A stretch of 64,000 bases of DNA from Posidonia oceanica (lineage: Eukaryota; Streptophyta; Magnoliopsida; Alismatales; Posidoniaceae). Position numbers and translations under genes: made by a program. Location: positions 55,332,001 to 55,396,000 of the forward strand of contig JAZBRS010000020.1 of NCBI GenBank assembly GCA_037176725.1, written 5' to 3'. A model generated the notes under the pieces. The model saw only the letters and a program-made list of their open reading frames with translations. It ran no database searches and was not told where the DNA came from. Below are positions 21,983 to 33,245 of this stretch, piece by piece. Numbering within the stretch: the stretch's first letter is position 1; each line of letters begins with the position of its first letter.

Positions 21983-22804
21983 GTGCTAGAGAAGGCCCAA
22001 GTTGCCCCAGATATGCCAGTGGAGGAACTCCATATTATAGCTACGGCGGCCTTTGTAGAGCCTATCATTACCTTTGCTGATAGCGAGTTGGCACCAATAG
22101 AGAGGAGAAAAGTATCATTGAATGTAACCATTTCCATAAACAATCACTTAATTTTTGAAGTGCTCATAGATACTGGTGCATCAATGAACATTTGCCTGTT
22201 AAATACAAGACGAGCCTTGGGCATAAATGAGGCTTCCTTAACCCCCATTGATATGACGATTGCCGGGTATGATGACAGCAAAAGAAAAGCACACGGCAAG
22301 TGGACCACAAAAATAGGGATAGGACTAGCTCAGGTTCTAACCCAACTAATCGTCATAGACATCAACGTCCCATATCAGATCATCCTGGGGAGACAATGGC
22401 TGGACAGTTTAAAAGGAGTATCATCTCCTCGGCACCAATGCCTGAAATTCCCTTACGACGGGAAAATCATCAAGATAGCAGGGGAAATACCAGGCCAAGA
22501 AGCGAAGGCAAATGTGATATACCTGCTGCACCAGTTCAGTGTACGAGAAAAGCCGACCCGTGCCAAAAAGGGCAAGAATGTAGTATCTATGGTCGAGCTA
22601 AGGGACAAGTGGGCCAGGCCTAGGCTATTTCACAAAAGGAAGGAACCCTCAAAAAGCAAAAGACCCTCCATGAATGTGGGATGGGAGATCATGAGGAGTA
22701 TTGGCTACAAGGAAGGCCAGGGCTTAGGCCCGGAAGGAAAGGGAATGAAGGAGCTAGTAAAGGCCTGCGACAGAGAAGGAAGGGGAGGACTTGGTTTCGA
22801 CTAG
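21983..22804 (+). pseudogene. B1 second protease and G-patch
   Basis: This domain keeps an intact LIDTGASMN active site (Asp codon 22169) and ILGR at 22382, again 71 codons apart. The C-terminal 40 residues form a G-patch: VGWEIMRSIGYKEGQGLG (from about 22675), an RNA-associated glycine-rich motif common after the protease in Tat-type elements. The stop TAG 22802-22804 is followed by the same open frame. Two full retropepsin domains in one polyprotein is unusual; each has its own DTG-type and ILGR motif, so this is not one domain split by an insertion. Confidence 0.82.
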
Positions 22805-24004
22805 TTCCCCGACAAACGACCATTACAGTGGAATCTACAAGGACATTTTACCAGCATAGGGATATTCGACCCGAATTCATCCTCCCTGGGAAATATTATT
22901 TTGGCACAATCAACCAAACACACTCTCCAAAGTGCAGAGGACACAGCCAACGTAAACATTTCTGGCTTATTCCAAACACTTGAATTGCCAGTAGAGCCTC
23001 ACGAAGGTCAGACTACAAGGGAGTTGACAGCAGAGCCTCACGAAGGCCAGACTGTAGCAGCAGAGCCTCACGAAGGTCAGACTGTAGAAGAGTTGCTAGT
23101 AGAGCCTCACGAAGGTCAGACTGCAACATTGCCGCCACCACTGTTAGGCGCACCGGCCCCCGAACCTCCGGATCGGCCACCTCTTTCTTCTTCTCCCTCT
23201 TCTTCCAGCACCGCCGCCTCCAAGCCTTCGGATCAGCCACCTCTTTCTTCTTCTCCCTCTTCTTCCAGCATCGCCGCTTCCAAGCCTCCGCCTCCTCCAG
23301 CTCCAGACATCTCTTCCTTTTTGGAGCAAAGGCCGGGGCAAACTCTACGCAAGTCACAACGACTCGTAGATAGGGTCTGCCGCCTCACGGCTGATCTCTC
23401 TGAAGGTCTACAACCTCAGCGACCTAAAGGTGACCCCGATCCAGGGGCCAACCATGAGCTTCTCGAAGATGGTGAGAACGTCGACCATGACGAGCCTGCC
23501 TAGAAAGGCTCCTACCTCTACTGATGGAGGTAACTCTAGGGGCATCCCCCTAGATGCTGTAAATAAAACTTTGTTTAATTCTGCACAGTTTTCATTTTCT
23601 AGAAATAAAAGTAATTTACTTTCTATTTTCAATAAGGGAGAGGATCACCAAGTTAGTTCTAGCAGCTCACGGTCAACTTCGACCACCGTTTCCAAAACTG
23701 TGTGCGTGTGTCAATACACGAAGGCACTGCCTCAAGAGCTGGCTACTGCTAACATGGTCTTCCTAGTAGAAGAATTTGATCAATTTGGGAAGTGTGCAGG
23801 AATGGAGGCATATGAGCTGGTTAACTGCAGTGATGAGGAAGAAGATCAAGAGGCCGACTCAGACCTCCTTAAGCACCTCATAGACAAATATGATGAGCAA
23901 ACCAAAGCAGCTGAAGAGGAGACCATGGAGGTCAACCTGGGAACCATCGAAGAGCCAAAACCAATACTCATAAGTGCAAGCTTGAGCCCAAAGAGTGGGA
24001 GGAA
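22805..24004 (+). pseudogene. B1 linker between G-patch and RT
   Basis: Four copies of EPHEGQT (about 22993-23120) are followed by two to three Ser/Pro-rich repeats (SSSPSSSS, 23180-23290). After a frame change near 23500 the text becomes acidic (NCSDEEEDQEADSD, about 23830-23870) and leads into the RT through the VNLGTIEEP-type segment usual before gypsy RTs. A further one-base shift lies near 23990. Confidence 0.75.
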
Positions 24005-27000
24005 ATGGTCCAAATTTTGAAAGAATTTGTGGATATGTTGGCCTTCAAATACGAGGATATGCCTGGTTTACAATCAGCCCTAGTGGAACACCTACTTCCA
24101 CTAAACTCTGGAACCAAACCCGTCAAGCAGAAGTTAAGGCGACTAAGGCCGGAACTCGCCCTCAAAGTCAAAGAAGAAATTGACAAGCTCCATAAAGCGA
24201 AGTTCATCAGGGTAGTTGTATACCCCAATTGGGTCTCAAATATAGTACCAGTGGCCAAAAAAGGACGGGAAGGTTCAGGTTTGCATTGACTATCGCAACC
24301 TCAACGCCGCCTGTCCCAAAGATGACTTCCCTTTGCCACATATTGACTTGCTAGTGGACAATACAGTAGGATTTGAGATACTATCTTTCATGGATGGCTT
24401 CTCCGGTTACAACCAGATTAAGCTAGCAGAGGAGGACCAAGAGAAGACGTCGTTCATCACACCATGGGGGACATACTGCTATGTAGTCATGCCATTCGGT
24501 CTCAAGAACGCTGGCGCCACATATCAGAGAGCAATGATGGCCATCTTCCACGACATGATGCACAAGTGCATGGAAGTGTATGTTGATGATATCTTCATCA
24601 AATCAAGAACAAGGGAGGCACACTTTGTGGCGCTGAGAAGAGTACTGAGCAGGGCAAGGCAATATCAGCTAAAAATGAACCCAAAGAAATGCTTGTTTGG
24701 GGTAACTGCCGGGACTCTACTGGGCTTCATCATCAGCAAAAGTGGAATCGAGGTGGACCCACAAAAGGCTAGAGCAATAGCACAGATGCCTTCGCCCTGA
24801 AACATCAAGGAACTCAGGGGACTTATCGGCCGCTTACAATTCATCAGGAGATTCATCTCACAGCATGCAGATCGATGTAAGCCGTTTTATGAGTTACTGA
24901 AAGGAGGAAGAGAATTCACCTGGGATGAGAAATGTCAAAAAGCTTTTGATTAACTTAAAGCATATCTCATGACCCCCCAGTCTTGTCAGTGCCTATGTCA
25001 GGGAAGCCTTTACTACTCTATGTGGCAGTCACTACATCATCAATAGGGGTAGTGCTAGCTCAACATGATGAGGATGGAAAGAAGGAAAAAGCTATCTACT
25101 ATCTGAGTAGAACTTTCCTGGGTTATGAAGAAAAGTATACAGCCATAGAAAAGCACTGCTTGGCCTTGGTATGGGCATCTCAAAAGTTGAGACACTACTT
25201 CCTAGCCCATAAAGTCTGTTATATCGCCAAGATGGACCCAATCAAATATATGTTCGAGAAGCCAGCCCTCTCTGGAAGATTGGCAAGGTGGCAACTCCTC
25301 CTTACTGAATTTGACTTGCAATATGTGTCCTAGAAGGCGGTCAAGGGGCAAGCCATTGCAGATCACCTAGCAGAACTACCAATAGAAGATTATCAACCAG
25401 TCCGAACAGACATCCCCGATGAGGAAATACTAGAAATACAAGCTGCCGAGTCTCCCACTCGACAATGGACTCTCTACCTTTGATGGAGCACTCAACAAAC
25501 AAGGGGCAGGCATCGGAGTAGCACTTCTCACTCCAGAAGGAGTTCTCATTCCTCGAGCAGTACAGCTAAACTTCGCCACGAATACCAACAATGTTGCAGA
25601 ATACGAGGCCTTGATCCTTGGATTACGCTTAGCACTGGAGCTAGGGGCAAAGTAGTTGAAACTCATTGGAGACTCCCAATTGGTTCTAAGACAAATTCTG
25701 AACAAGTATAGAGCCCTCAACCCAAGGCTAGAAGAATACAAAGGCATTGCACGCCTCCTATTGGCGCGGTTTCAGCAAGTGGTGTATGCCCACACCCTCC
25801 GGAGTCATAACCTACTAGCGGTTGCTCTCGCTTCGCTGGTTTCCTCAAACGAGTTCCCTATCAATATCCGGGAGCAAACAATAATGGTTCAGCAACATGG
25901 GATGCCTGCCATTGACTCAACTGAGCCATGGGCTGTGGAGCTTAGACAGAAAGCTGGAGAATCAAGGGTAGGCACGTTTGAAGTTTGCTACAACATAGAG
26001 AATGACGGGAACCCATGGTTCTTTGATATCCAAAACTACATTCAAGACGGGATTTTCCCCAACTATGCAACTTCACAAGACAAAGAGGCAGTTCAGAGGA
26101 TGGCTACAGGATACTTCATGAAAGCCAGGGTCCTTTTCAAAAGGTCTTCCAGCAGAATAGAGCTGCGCTGTGTCACTTATGAGGAGGTCAAAGTTATCAT
26201 TGGAGAAATGCATGAAGGCATATGTGGAGGACACATCAGCTCTCAATTCTTGGCAAAAATGATACTGCGCAGAGGGTACTATTGGCCCACAATGGAGGCA
26301 GATTGTGCAAATAAGGTGAGAAGGTGCAGGCAGTGCCAGATCCATGCAAACAGAATACATGCACCAGCATCAGAGTTGAATCCAACTCAAACGGTGTGGC
26401 CCTTCTCTATGTGGGCATTTGATGTCGTAGGACCATTCGACACCGAAAAGCAGAATAGGTTCATCCTCACAGCCACTGAGTACTTCACTAAATGGACTGA
26501 AGCAGAAGCATTCACTGAAATCAAAGCTTCAAATCTTTGCAAGTTCGTGTGGAAAAATATCCTCTCAAGGTTTGGGATCCTAAAGAAATTAGTAGTAGAC
26601 AATGGCGCAATCTTCGTATCCCAAGACTTCAAAAAGCTCTGTAAGAAGTTTAAGATTGAATTGTGTCATTCATCGCCATATTACCCCCAAGGTAATGTGC
26701 AAGCTGAAGCTACTAATAAAACGTTAATCCAAATCCTTAAGAAAACGGTAGGAGGAACCAAGGGACATGACTGGACAGATAAGCTAATTGATACCTTGTG
26801 GGCCTATCGAACCTCCATAAGAACGCCTACGAGCCAAACCCCATTTGCCCTTACTTATGGTATGGAGACGGTAGTCCCATTTGAGGTCATGGTCCCCTCA
26901 TCCAGGATACAACTCGACAATGAGATAACTGTCGAGGATAAGAGGCAATTATTAAGTCTACAGTTGTATTTGCTAGATGAGAAGCGGTTGCAAGTAGCTG

Positions 27001-27254
27001 AGCATGCACGACTCTACCAAGAACGACTTGCAAGAGCGTATAAGAAGAAAGTAATTGAATGTAAATTCAATATTGGTGAATGGGTGCTTAAAGAAATCCT
27101 TCCTCGCAAGCATGGGAAACTGAGACCAAATTGGGAAGGACCATACTTGGTGGTTGAGGCATTTCTAGGCAATGCCTATTGTTTCGCCAGAGAGGATGGC
27201 ACTAGGCTTGAATATCCCTAGAATGCGCTGCACCTCAAAAGGTACTACCCTTGA
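24005..27254 (+). pseudogene. pol: B1 RT, two RNases H and integrase
   Basis: RT starts near 24005; its frame is lost in an A6 run at about 24256-24262, then resumes with the YVDD active site at 24579-24590 and a CGA-to-TGA stop at 24798. The native RNase H/connection is at 24983-25330 after a shift near 24970. The second RNase H starts near 25465 (a one-base insertion near 25480). From 25656 a 521-codon stretch is open and carries the rest of RNase H and the whole integrase: His/Cys zinc region, D26421, D26598, E26706 (D-x35-E). TAG at 27219 replaces TGG; the natural end is TGA 27252-27254. B1 has at least five frameshifts, unlike A1. Confidence 0.92.
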
Positions 27255-27924
27255 TATACACACTGAGCCATTAGACTACCCATGCTTAAGGGCCTACTGC
27301 TATTGAAGCCTAGGAATCATGCCTTAGCCTCACCCCACAAACACTTCGTGGGAGAAGGAAAGGAAATGGTCCAACACTGAGATAGAGGCAAATCATAAGG
27401 AGCCCTCTCCCAGTTCATGAATAACAAGTCCACACACATCCCTCGAGTCAGACACGTTACCCTAGTACAAATTAGGTAGGCGTGTATGGCCAAAACCTAG
27501 AAGCGTAGAAAAGAGGGGAGTGTACCAAATAAAAGAGTGTTTCGGTTCGTCAAGGAACGAGTATCCATTGACCGAGCACTCAGAAGGGGGTGAGACTACT
27601 TGCCAAAGTACCCAAAAAAGAAAGTAAAAAGGGTCAAAAAAGAAGGCAGCAAAGAACCTGTCCATGTGCAAGAAAAGAAAGAGACTGGAAAAGACGGCCG
27701 CAAAGAAGCTGTCCAAGAGTCAAAACTGAAAAGCTGAGGAATACTAAGCGTAGTAGGAATCAACTTTGAACTAGGAGGGGTTTAGGCTTCAAATCTTCAG
27801 CCGACATCTTAGGATAGGGCGTGGACTTTCCTTCCACCCACATCCCACACTGAACACATTAGAGGCAAGGGGCAGAAGCCTAGGTCTAGGGGTAGTTAGG
27901 TGCCAAAGTGAAGCCAAAGAAGTA
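27255..27924 (+). other. B1 post-integrase region
   Basis: No gene. It aligns with 48417-49165 of B3 (for example GATAGAGGCAAATCATAAGGAG and CAGTTCATGAATAACAAGTCC in both), including an AG-rich stretch in which GCAAAGAAGCTGTCCA recurs. Confidence 0.75.
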
Positions 27925-28185
27925 TCCTTTTATTCCCTTGGGTAACCCCCTCGGCATGTTTTATTTCAGTTTTTCCTTGGGCGATCCCCTCAGCGTGTTT
28001 TATTTTAGGTTTTCCCTGGGCAACCCCCCTCAGCGTGTTTTATTTCAGGTTTTTCCCTTGGGCAACCCCATCGGCGTGTTTTATTTCAGTTTTTCCTTGG
28101 ACAACCCCCTTGGTGATGTTTTAGTTTAGTTTTTCCTTGGGCAACCCTCTCGGCAAGTCTTTTAAATTTCAGTTCTATCCCTTTG
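27925..28185 (+). repeat. B1 tandem array, ~40-bp CTTGGGCAACCCC unit
   Basis: About six copies of CCTTGGGCAACCCC..CGGCGTGTTTTATTTCAG. The same scheme (CCC..GGGCAA..CC..GG..TGT) recurs at 29745-29960 and 57120-57870. Confidence 0.85.
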
Positions 28186-28194
28186 ACCAACACC

Positions 28195-28680
28195 CAGAGG
28201 TCAATCCTTGAGTGTTGGATAATCCAGCTCAATCCTTGAGTGTTGGATAAATTCAGCTCGATCCTTGAGTGTTGGACAAATCCAGCTTGATCCTTGAGTG
28301 TTGGACAAATCCAGCTCGATCCTTGAGTGTTGGATAAATCTAGCTCGATCCTTGAGTGTTGGATAAATCCAGCTTAATCCTTGAGTGTTGGATAAATCCA
28401 GCTCAATCCTTGAGTGTTGGACAAATCTAGCTCGATCCTTGAGTGTCGGATAAACCCAGCTCAAACCTTGAGTGTTGGATAAATCCAGCTCAATCCTTGA
28501 GTGTTGGATAATCCAGCTTAATCCTTGAGTGTTGGATAGGTCTAGCTCAATTCTTGAGTGTTGGAAGATCCAGCTCAATCCTTGAGTGTTGGATAATCCA
28601 GCTAAATCCTTGAGTGTTGGATGTCTGATCCAGCTCATTTTCTCTGAGTGTTGGATGTTTGATCCAGCTCAAGTCTTTTA
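28195..28680 (+). repeat. B1 tandem array, 28-30-bp CTTGAGTGTTGGAT unit
   Basis: About 16 copies. Each can fold: TTGA, then TGGAT, pairs with ATCCA, then TCAA. The long minus-strand open frame through it is a by-product of a unit length near 30. Confidence 0.9.
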
Positions 28681-28719
28681 AATGTTTTGTTTTCAACCCC
28701 CTTAGGCAACCCCCTCGGC

Positions 28720-29125
28720 AAGTCTGCAAAAGACCCCGGAGCATAATCGGGACACCAAAGCAAAGATCCCCGAAGCATAACCGGGACACCAAAGTAAAGA
28801 TCCCCGAAGCACAATCGAATAAAAAAAGCAAACCCTAGAGCACAACTGGACAAACAAAGCAAACCCCGGAGCACAACTGAACAAACAAAGCAAACCAATC
28901 AAAAGCAGGTACCCTAGAGCACAACCGGATAAACAAAGCAAACCGCGAAGCACAACTAGACAAACAAAGCAAACCAATCAAAAGCAGGTACCCCAGAGCA
29001 CAACCGGATAAACAAAGCAAACCTTGGAGCACGACCGGACAAACAAAGCAACCTCGGAGCACAACCGGACAAACAAAGCAAAATCAATCAATAGCAAGAT
29101 CCCTAGAGCATAACCGGGTCAACAA
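28720..29125 (+). repeat. B1 tandem array, ~31-bp GAGCACAACCGGACAAACAAAGC unit
   Basis: About 12 copies, some separated by CAATCAAAAGCAGGTACC. No coding value is seen. Confidence 0.88.
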
Positions 29126-29126
29126 A

Positions 29127-29510
29127 GCAAAGCCAACGGTATTAGTGAACCCATTGTTCAGTAACTCCCAGGTCAGAAGATGATGGTCCCCATCGAGAAT
29201 GTAGGCAACATTCAATGAAAGGATACTTGATTCTGACAAATAAAGCCAACAGTATTGATGGACTCATCGTTCATTGATTCCGGGTCACAAGATGACGGTC
29301 TCTGTCAAGAATGTAGGCGACATTCAATGAAAGGACACCTAATTGTGACAAATAGAGCCAACGCGGTCGGTAGAGAAGAGATCATTTCCCCTTTTGCCTG
29401 GGAGCATCATGGACCTCTCGCTCACCAACCCGCGTATCATGAGACGACGGCCCCCTGGGAGAGTGTAGGCTACACTCGAGGAAAGGGCACCTGATCATGA
29501 CAAATTGCAT
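29127..29510 (+). repeat. Three ~120-bp direct repeats in B1
   Basis: Each copy contains GATGACGGTC-like text, GAATGTAGGCGACATTC and a GACAAAT end. B3 has one copy at about 56808-56870, which marks the point where B1 and B3 realign after the B3 cargo block. Confidence 0.75.
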
Positions 29511-29744
29511 TCACGCATGTGTCAGTCTGCCTTAAGTGGTGAGAAACATTCCTGAGCCAACCCGATATACAAATTAAAGCCGGCGATGATGGAGGAACCT
29601 CATTACCTAGGGTCATGCATTGCATATCATGACCCCTTTTTTGCATTCCTGTCAGTACGCATCTATGCATAGCACATTGTATTGCATTCGCATTGTATTA
29701 CATTCGCATTGAGTGGTCGTCGGAATCATTAGCTATCCATCCTT

Positions 29745-29965
29745 TTAGTTTGACCCCCGCGGGCAATCCCCATGGCATGTCTTTTAGTTTAACCCCCGCG
29801 GGCAATCCCTGTGGCATGTCTTTTAGTTTGACTCCCGTGGGCAATCCCCGTGGCAGTGTCTTTTAGTTTGACCCCCACGGGCAATCCCTGTGGCAGTGTC
29901 CTTTAGTTTGACCCCCGTGGCCAATCCTCGTGGCATGTCGTTAGTTTGTTCCCCTTGGACAATCC
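29745..29965 (+). repeat. B1 tandem array, ~39-bp GACCCCCGCGGGCAATCCC unit
   Basis: About five copies ending in GTGTCTTTTAGTTT. It is clearly related to the array at 57120-57870 in B3. Confidence 0.85.
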
Positions 29966-30100
29966 CCTTGGCCGTGTTTCTTTAGCCGACCCTCTTTGTG
30001 TCCCGTCCAAGTCTGGTGGCAGCAGGTATTGGATTTCATTTAGGATCTCTACGGGGGTATCGTCTCGCCTTGTAGATAGCTTCGTGCCGAAGCCATCTTC

Positions 30101-30109
30101 AAGGAGGGG
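30101..30109 (+). promoter_or_regulatory. Polypurine tract of B1
   Basis: AAGGAGGGG, five bases before the LTR start; AGGTGGGG holds the same place in B3 (58071-58078). Confidence 0.8.
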
Positions 30110-30596
30110 CAATCTGTAGATACCCCGTTTTGGCACTCCCTTCATGGTAGTGTAGTCTGTTGCATTAGGCCACCTCTAGAAGCTCTTTTCTCAGCTCAAG
30201 TACTCTCATCTAACCTATTGACACTCGTCCCTGTGATTGAGAGGCCAAAATTGGCAAGTTTGCATTTGAGTGTGTGGGACGCTGGATACCTTAGCATCCA
30301 ACGTTGGACGCTGTACATCATAGCGTCCAACGACCTGGTTTTCTGTTTCTCCAAACTTGCCATATTTGGCTAAAATCAAATTTCGTGCTTTGCCTCCACT
30401 AGGGGTCCCTTGACCAGTCAAGGCCTTAATTGGCTTTAATGATCATTAATCAGCCACTTATTGAGGAATATTCTTTGATCTTGGCATCTTTGCCTCGGAG
30501 GGTCGTTGGACGCTGTAACGGTCAGCATCCAACACTTCTGAAACAGGAAAGTTGCTGACTTGGCCTTTGTGTCCTTATTTGTTCCACCCCTGCTTC

Positions 30597-30603
30597 TATA
30601 AAA
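30597..30603 (+). promoter_or_regulatory. TATA box of the B1 3' LTR
   Basis: TATAAAA in the same context as at 16474-16480. Confidence 0.75.
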
Positions 30604-30965
30604 GCAGGGGTACCCCCACTAGGATCTGGGATGAAAATTGGAGGGATCTAGGAGGGATTTTCAAGAGAGAAACACAATTTTGAGAAGAATTAGGGAGAGC
30701 AAGTAGAAAGTGTTTTGAGCTCAAATCTCGAGAGAAGAGGTGGAGAAAGAGTTTTGAGGGAACTTGAGTCCTCCTCTGTCATCAGTGGCACGACATCGAC
30801 GCCACTTGCATTCCGTGCATAGACAAAAGGGGGCTTTCTTTAGTTTTCCTTTTCTTTTCACATCATATGTTTAATTTCGTAGTATAGTGAAGCATTTCAT
30901 TTCATATATTATTGTAGCTAGGCATAGTCATACTTAGTTGCAACCGGGGGGATAAAACCCCTCGG

Positions 30966-31062
30966 GTAAGTATTCCTCCTTTTATTTTATGTTAATTTTC
31001 AATTTGTTTTGAATCATATACTACACTTTGTTAATCTGTATCTTTAAAATCTATTTTGCAAG
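30966..31062 (+). other. Candidate 97-nt LTR intron, second copy
   Basis: Donor CGG/GTAAGT and acceptor TTTTGCAAG, same length as at 16854-16950. Confidence 0.5.
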
Positions 31063-31318
31063 GAAAAGAAGAAGAAGAAGAAACTCACCAAACACGGGCA
31101 CCCTTGGGCAACGCTGGCGTTGTCCCAAGGTAGCTGAACCCACAACCATATCATATCTCCCCAAGGCATCTCGAGGGCCGACGAAAGCGAACCGAGAGTG
31201 GCGATCACACTAATTCCGTCACCTGTGGAGTGACAGAGTTGGATACAAAAAAAGGGGCAATGAGGAAGCACCAAATGGACACAACAAGCTTCTCCTAACC
31301 AAAAACCCCATATCCACA

Positions 31319-33245
31319 GCGGTCGGGGAGGGTTTACAAGCTTGCAGCACCGGCAACCAAGCCTAGCCGTTCAGAGCCCACTCTACCCCCACCAATAAAG
31401 CAACCCACCAAGTCGTCAACGGCAGAGAATCCACTCAACCTTCCACTTCCCTACCCTCTGCCTCCACCAAAAAAGACCAGCCTTTAGCTGATATTATTGC
31501 CCAGCTCAAAAAAGTCAAGGTTGACATTTCCATTTGGGGCATTATCCATACATCCTCTGAGCACTGAGAGGCTTTCCTTCGTGTGTTCTAGGCCACCCAT
31601 GTATCCACTACGATTGAGCCAGCAACCCTTGAAAGCATGGTGGGTATGATCGTGGTTCCCTAGGTCATCTCTTTTTCAAGCGATGAGTTGCCTCCGGCGG
31701 GAATCAATCATAACCAACCCCTTTTCGTCACGGTGCAGTACAAAAACTTCTGCATTCCCTTAACGCTAGTTGATAACGGTGCAGGCCTTAACGTCTGCCC
31801 CTTGCGCACAACAATGAAGCTTGGATTCAAGGCCGAGGATATCACACCAGCCACAAAGGGAATGACAGCTTTTGACAACACACACCATGACTCTTTGGGG
31901 ATTCTGATTATTCCCCTTACTATTGGCCCAGTCGTATTCGATGTGGAATTCTACATTGTCGATTTAGAACCCACTTTTAACCTTTTGCTTGGGCACCCTT
32001 GATTGCACAAGCATCATGTCATCCCCTCGACCCTCCACCACATGATCAAGTTCTGTTGGGGCGACGACGTTGTCGTTGTCATGGTGGAGAACTTCGATAA
32101 GGAGCGAGTCGAGGCAGTCGCTTCTGTATCACAACAGACTATTCGGTTTGATCCCAAGCCTTCTGATACTTTGTACTGCGTTAATCGGTTTGAGCTGGTT
32201 AACTATATCCCTGATCTTGAGCATGTCAGTTGCCTGGCCGTTCACAGCAACTCCTTTCGGATGGTCGAGAACCTCTATCATAGGTGGGGCTATGTGAAGG
32301 GAACACCACTCGGACGGTACGGCCAAGGGATCGCCGAGCCAATCGCGGCCGAAGAGCGAAGAGACTTTGAAGGTCTGGGGTATGACTGGTGGCCACATGA
32401 AGATGAACGCTTGCACTCGAGGAATCGGAAGATTGCCACCCCTCGGGATCTCACTAATTTCACCAGTGCAGGTGCCCTTGATCCAAACAAAAGCCAAGCT
32501 GCAGCACAACAAGCACCGTGCTAGAGCTCCCCACTGCCGACAGAGGAGTGGGTCTGCATCGAGGACTACTACTCAGATGAGGAGCAGTTTGGCACAGTGG
32601 AAGCAGCTCGGACCAACAGAGAGGTCCAGTCCAACCCAGCAACATCTCAGTCAGTTTGTCTGGCCCTCTCTTCTACCGATACAGTGGCAGAATCAGCAAG
32701 TTCTGTGTCAGAGTTGACAGTCTCTCCCACTTCTACAGTTTTGCCAGCACCTTCGACAGCCACAACAGCAGCTCTAGAGTTAGGAGCACACCCTCAGGCA
32801 CCGTTCACCAGTCTGCTCGCAGCCGCATTCACATCAGCACAATGGTCACCCTCTCCGGTAGCTCAATCAGTCGGTTCAGCCAACTTCGTGACTCAACCCG
32901 CTTCATCGGTAGCACCACCAATAACGCAGGCGGCTCCACCAGCCATACAGCCATTTGCCTCAGCAAATCAAGTCTTATGGTGGGTCCCCAAGGCATCTCC
33001 AGCCATTCAACCAGCATCACCAGAGGACGCAGGCGTTTTGCCACCTGACACAACCGTCCAGCTATCAGCCCTCTAGAGGAGCGCTTCTATCTCCCCTCTG
33101 GCCACAGCAGTAACCCTATCAGTACACCCGCCAGTTGCACCACTGGCCAGCCTGTTTACATCCTTGATAGCCATAGCACCGCTGTCAGTCGTGCCGGAAG
33201 ATCAGTCAGTCAGCACAACCGGCAGCAGAACAGACACCCCAGTCA
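31319..33245 (+). pseudogene. A2 protease, G-patch and linker
   Basis: It starts abruptly in the Gag-protease linker right after the B1 LTR; upstream Gag and 5' LTR are missing. The protease active site reads LVDNGAGLNV (Asp codon 31772); Asp-Asn-Gly in place of Asp-Thr-Gly is, from memory, a usual variant in this lineage. The LLG motif is at 31985-31993, 71 codons on, followed by His (CAC) where Arg is expected. TGA at 32000 breaks the frame. A G-patch with WGYVKGTPLGRYGQGI lies at about 32285-32335. Then a Ser/Thr/Ala/Pro-rich linker runs to TAG 33074, with a change of frame before 33246. Confidence 0.85.

Larger units (their letters stand above)
30115..31318 (+). mobile_element. B1 3' LTR, full length (1204 bp)
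   Basis: It runs from TGTAGATACCCC to TATCCACA. U3 (to about 30625) holds the palindromic GCATCCAACGTTGGACGC at 30295-30312 with partners before and after, and a TATA box at 30597. R-U5 holds the candidate intron (30966-31062) and the GGGCAACGCTGGCGTTG block. It is the reference copy for B1's truncated 5' LTR and for the B3 LTR. Family A2 sequence starts directly after it. Confidence 0.9.

Noticed and set aside
28201..28638. Minus-strand 145-codon open frame
   Set aside because: By-product of the ~29-30-bp tandem repeat.
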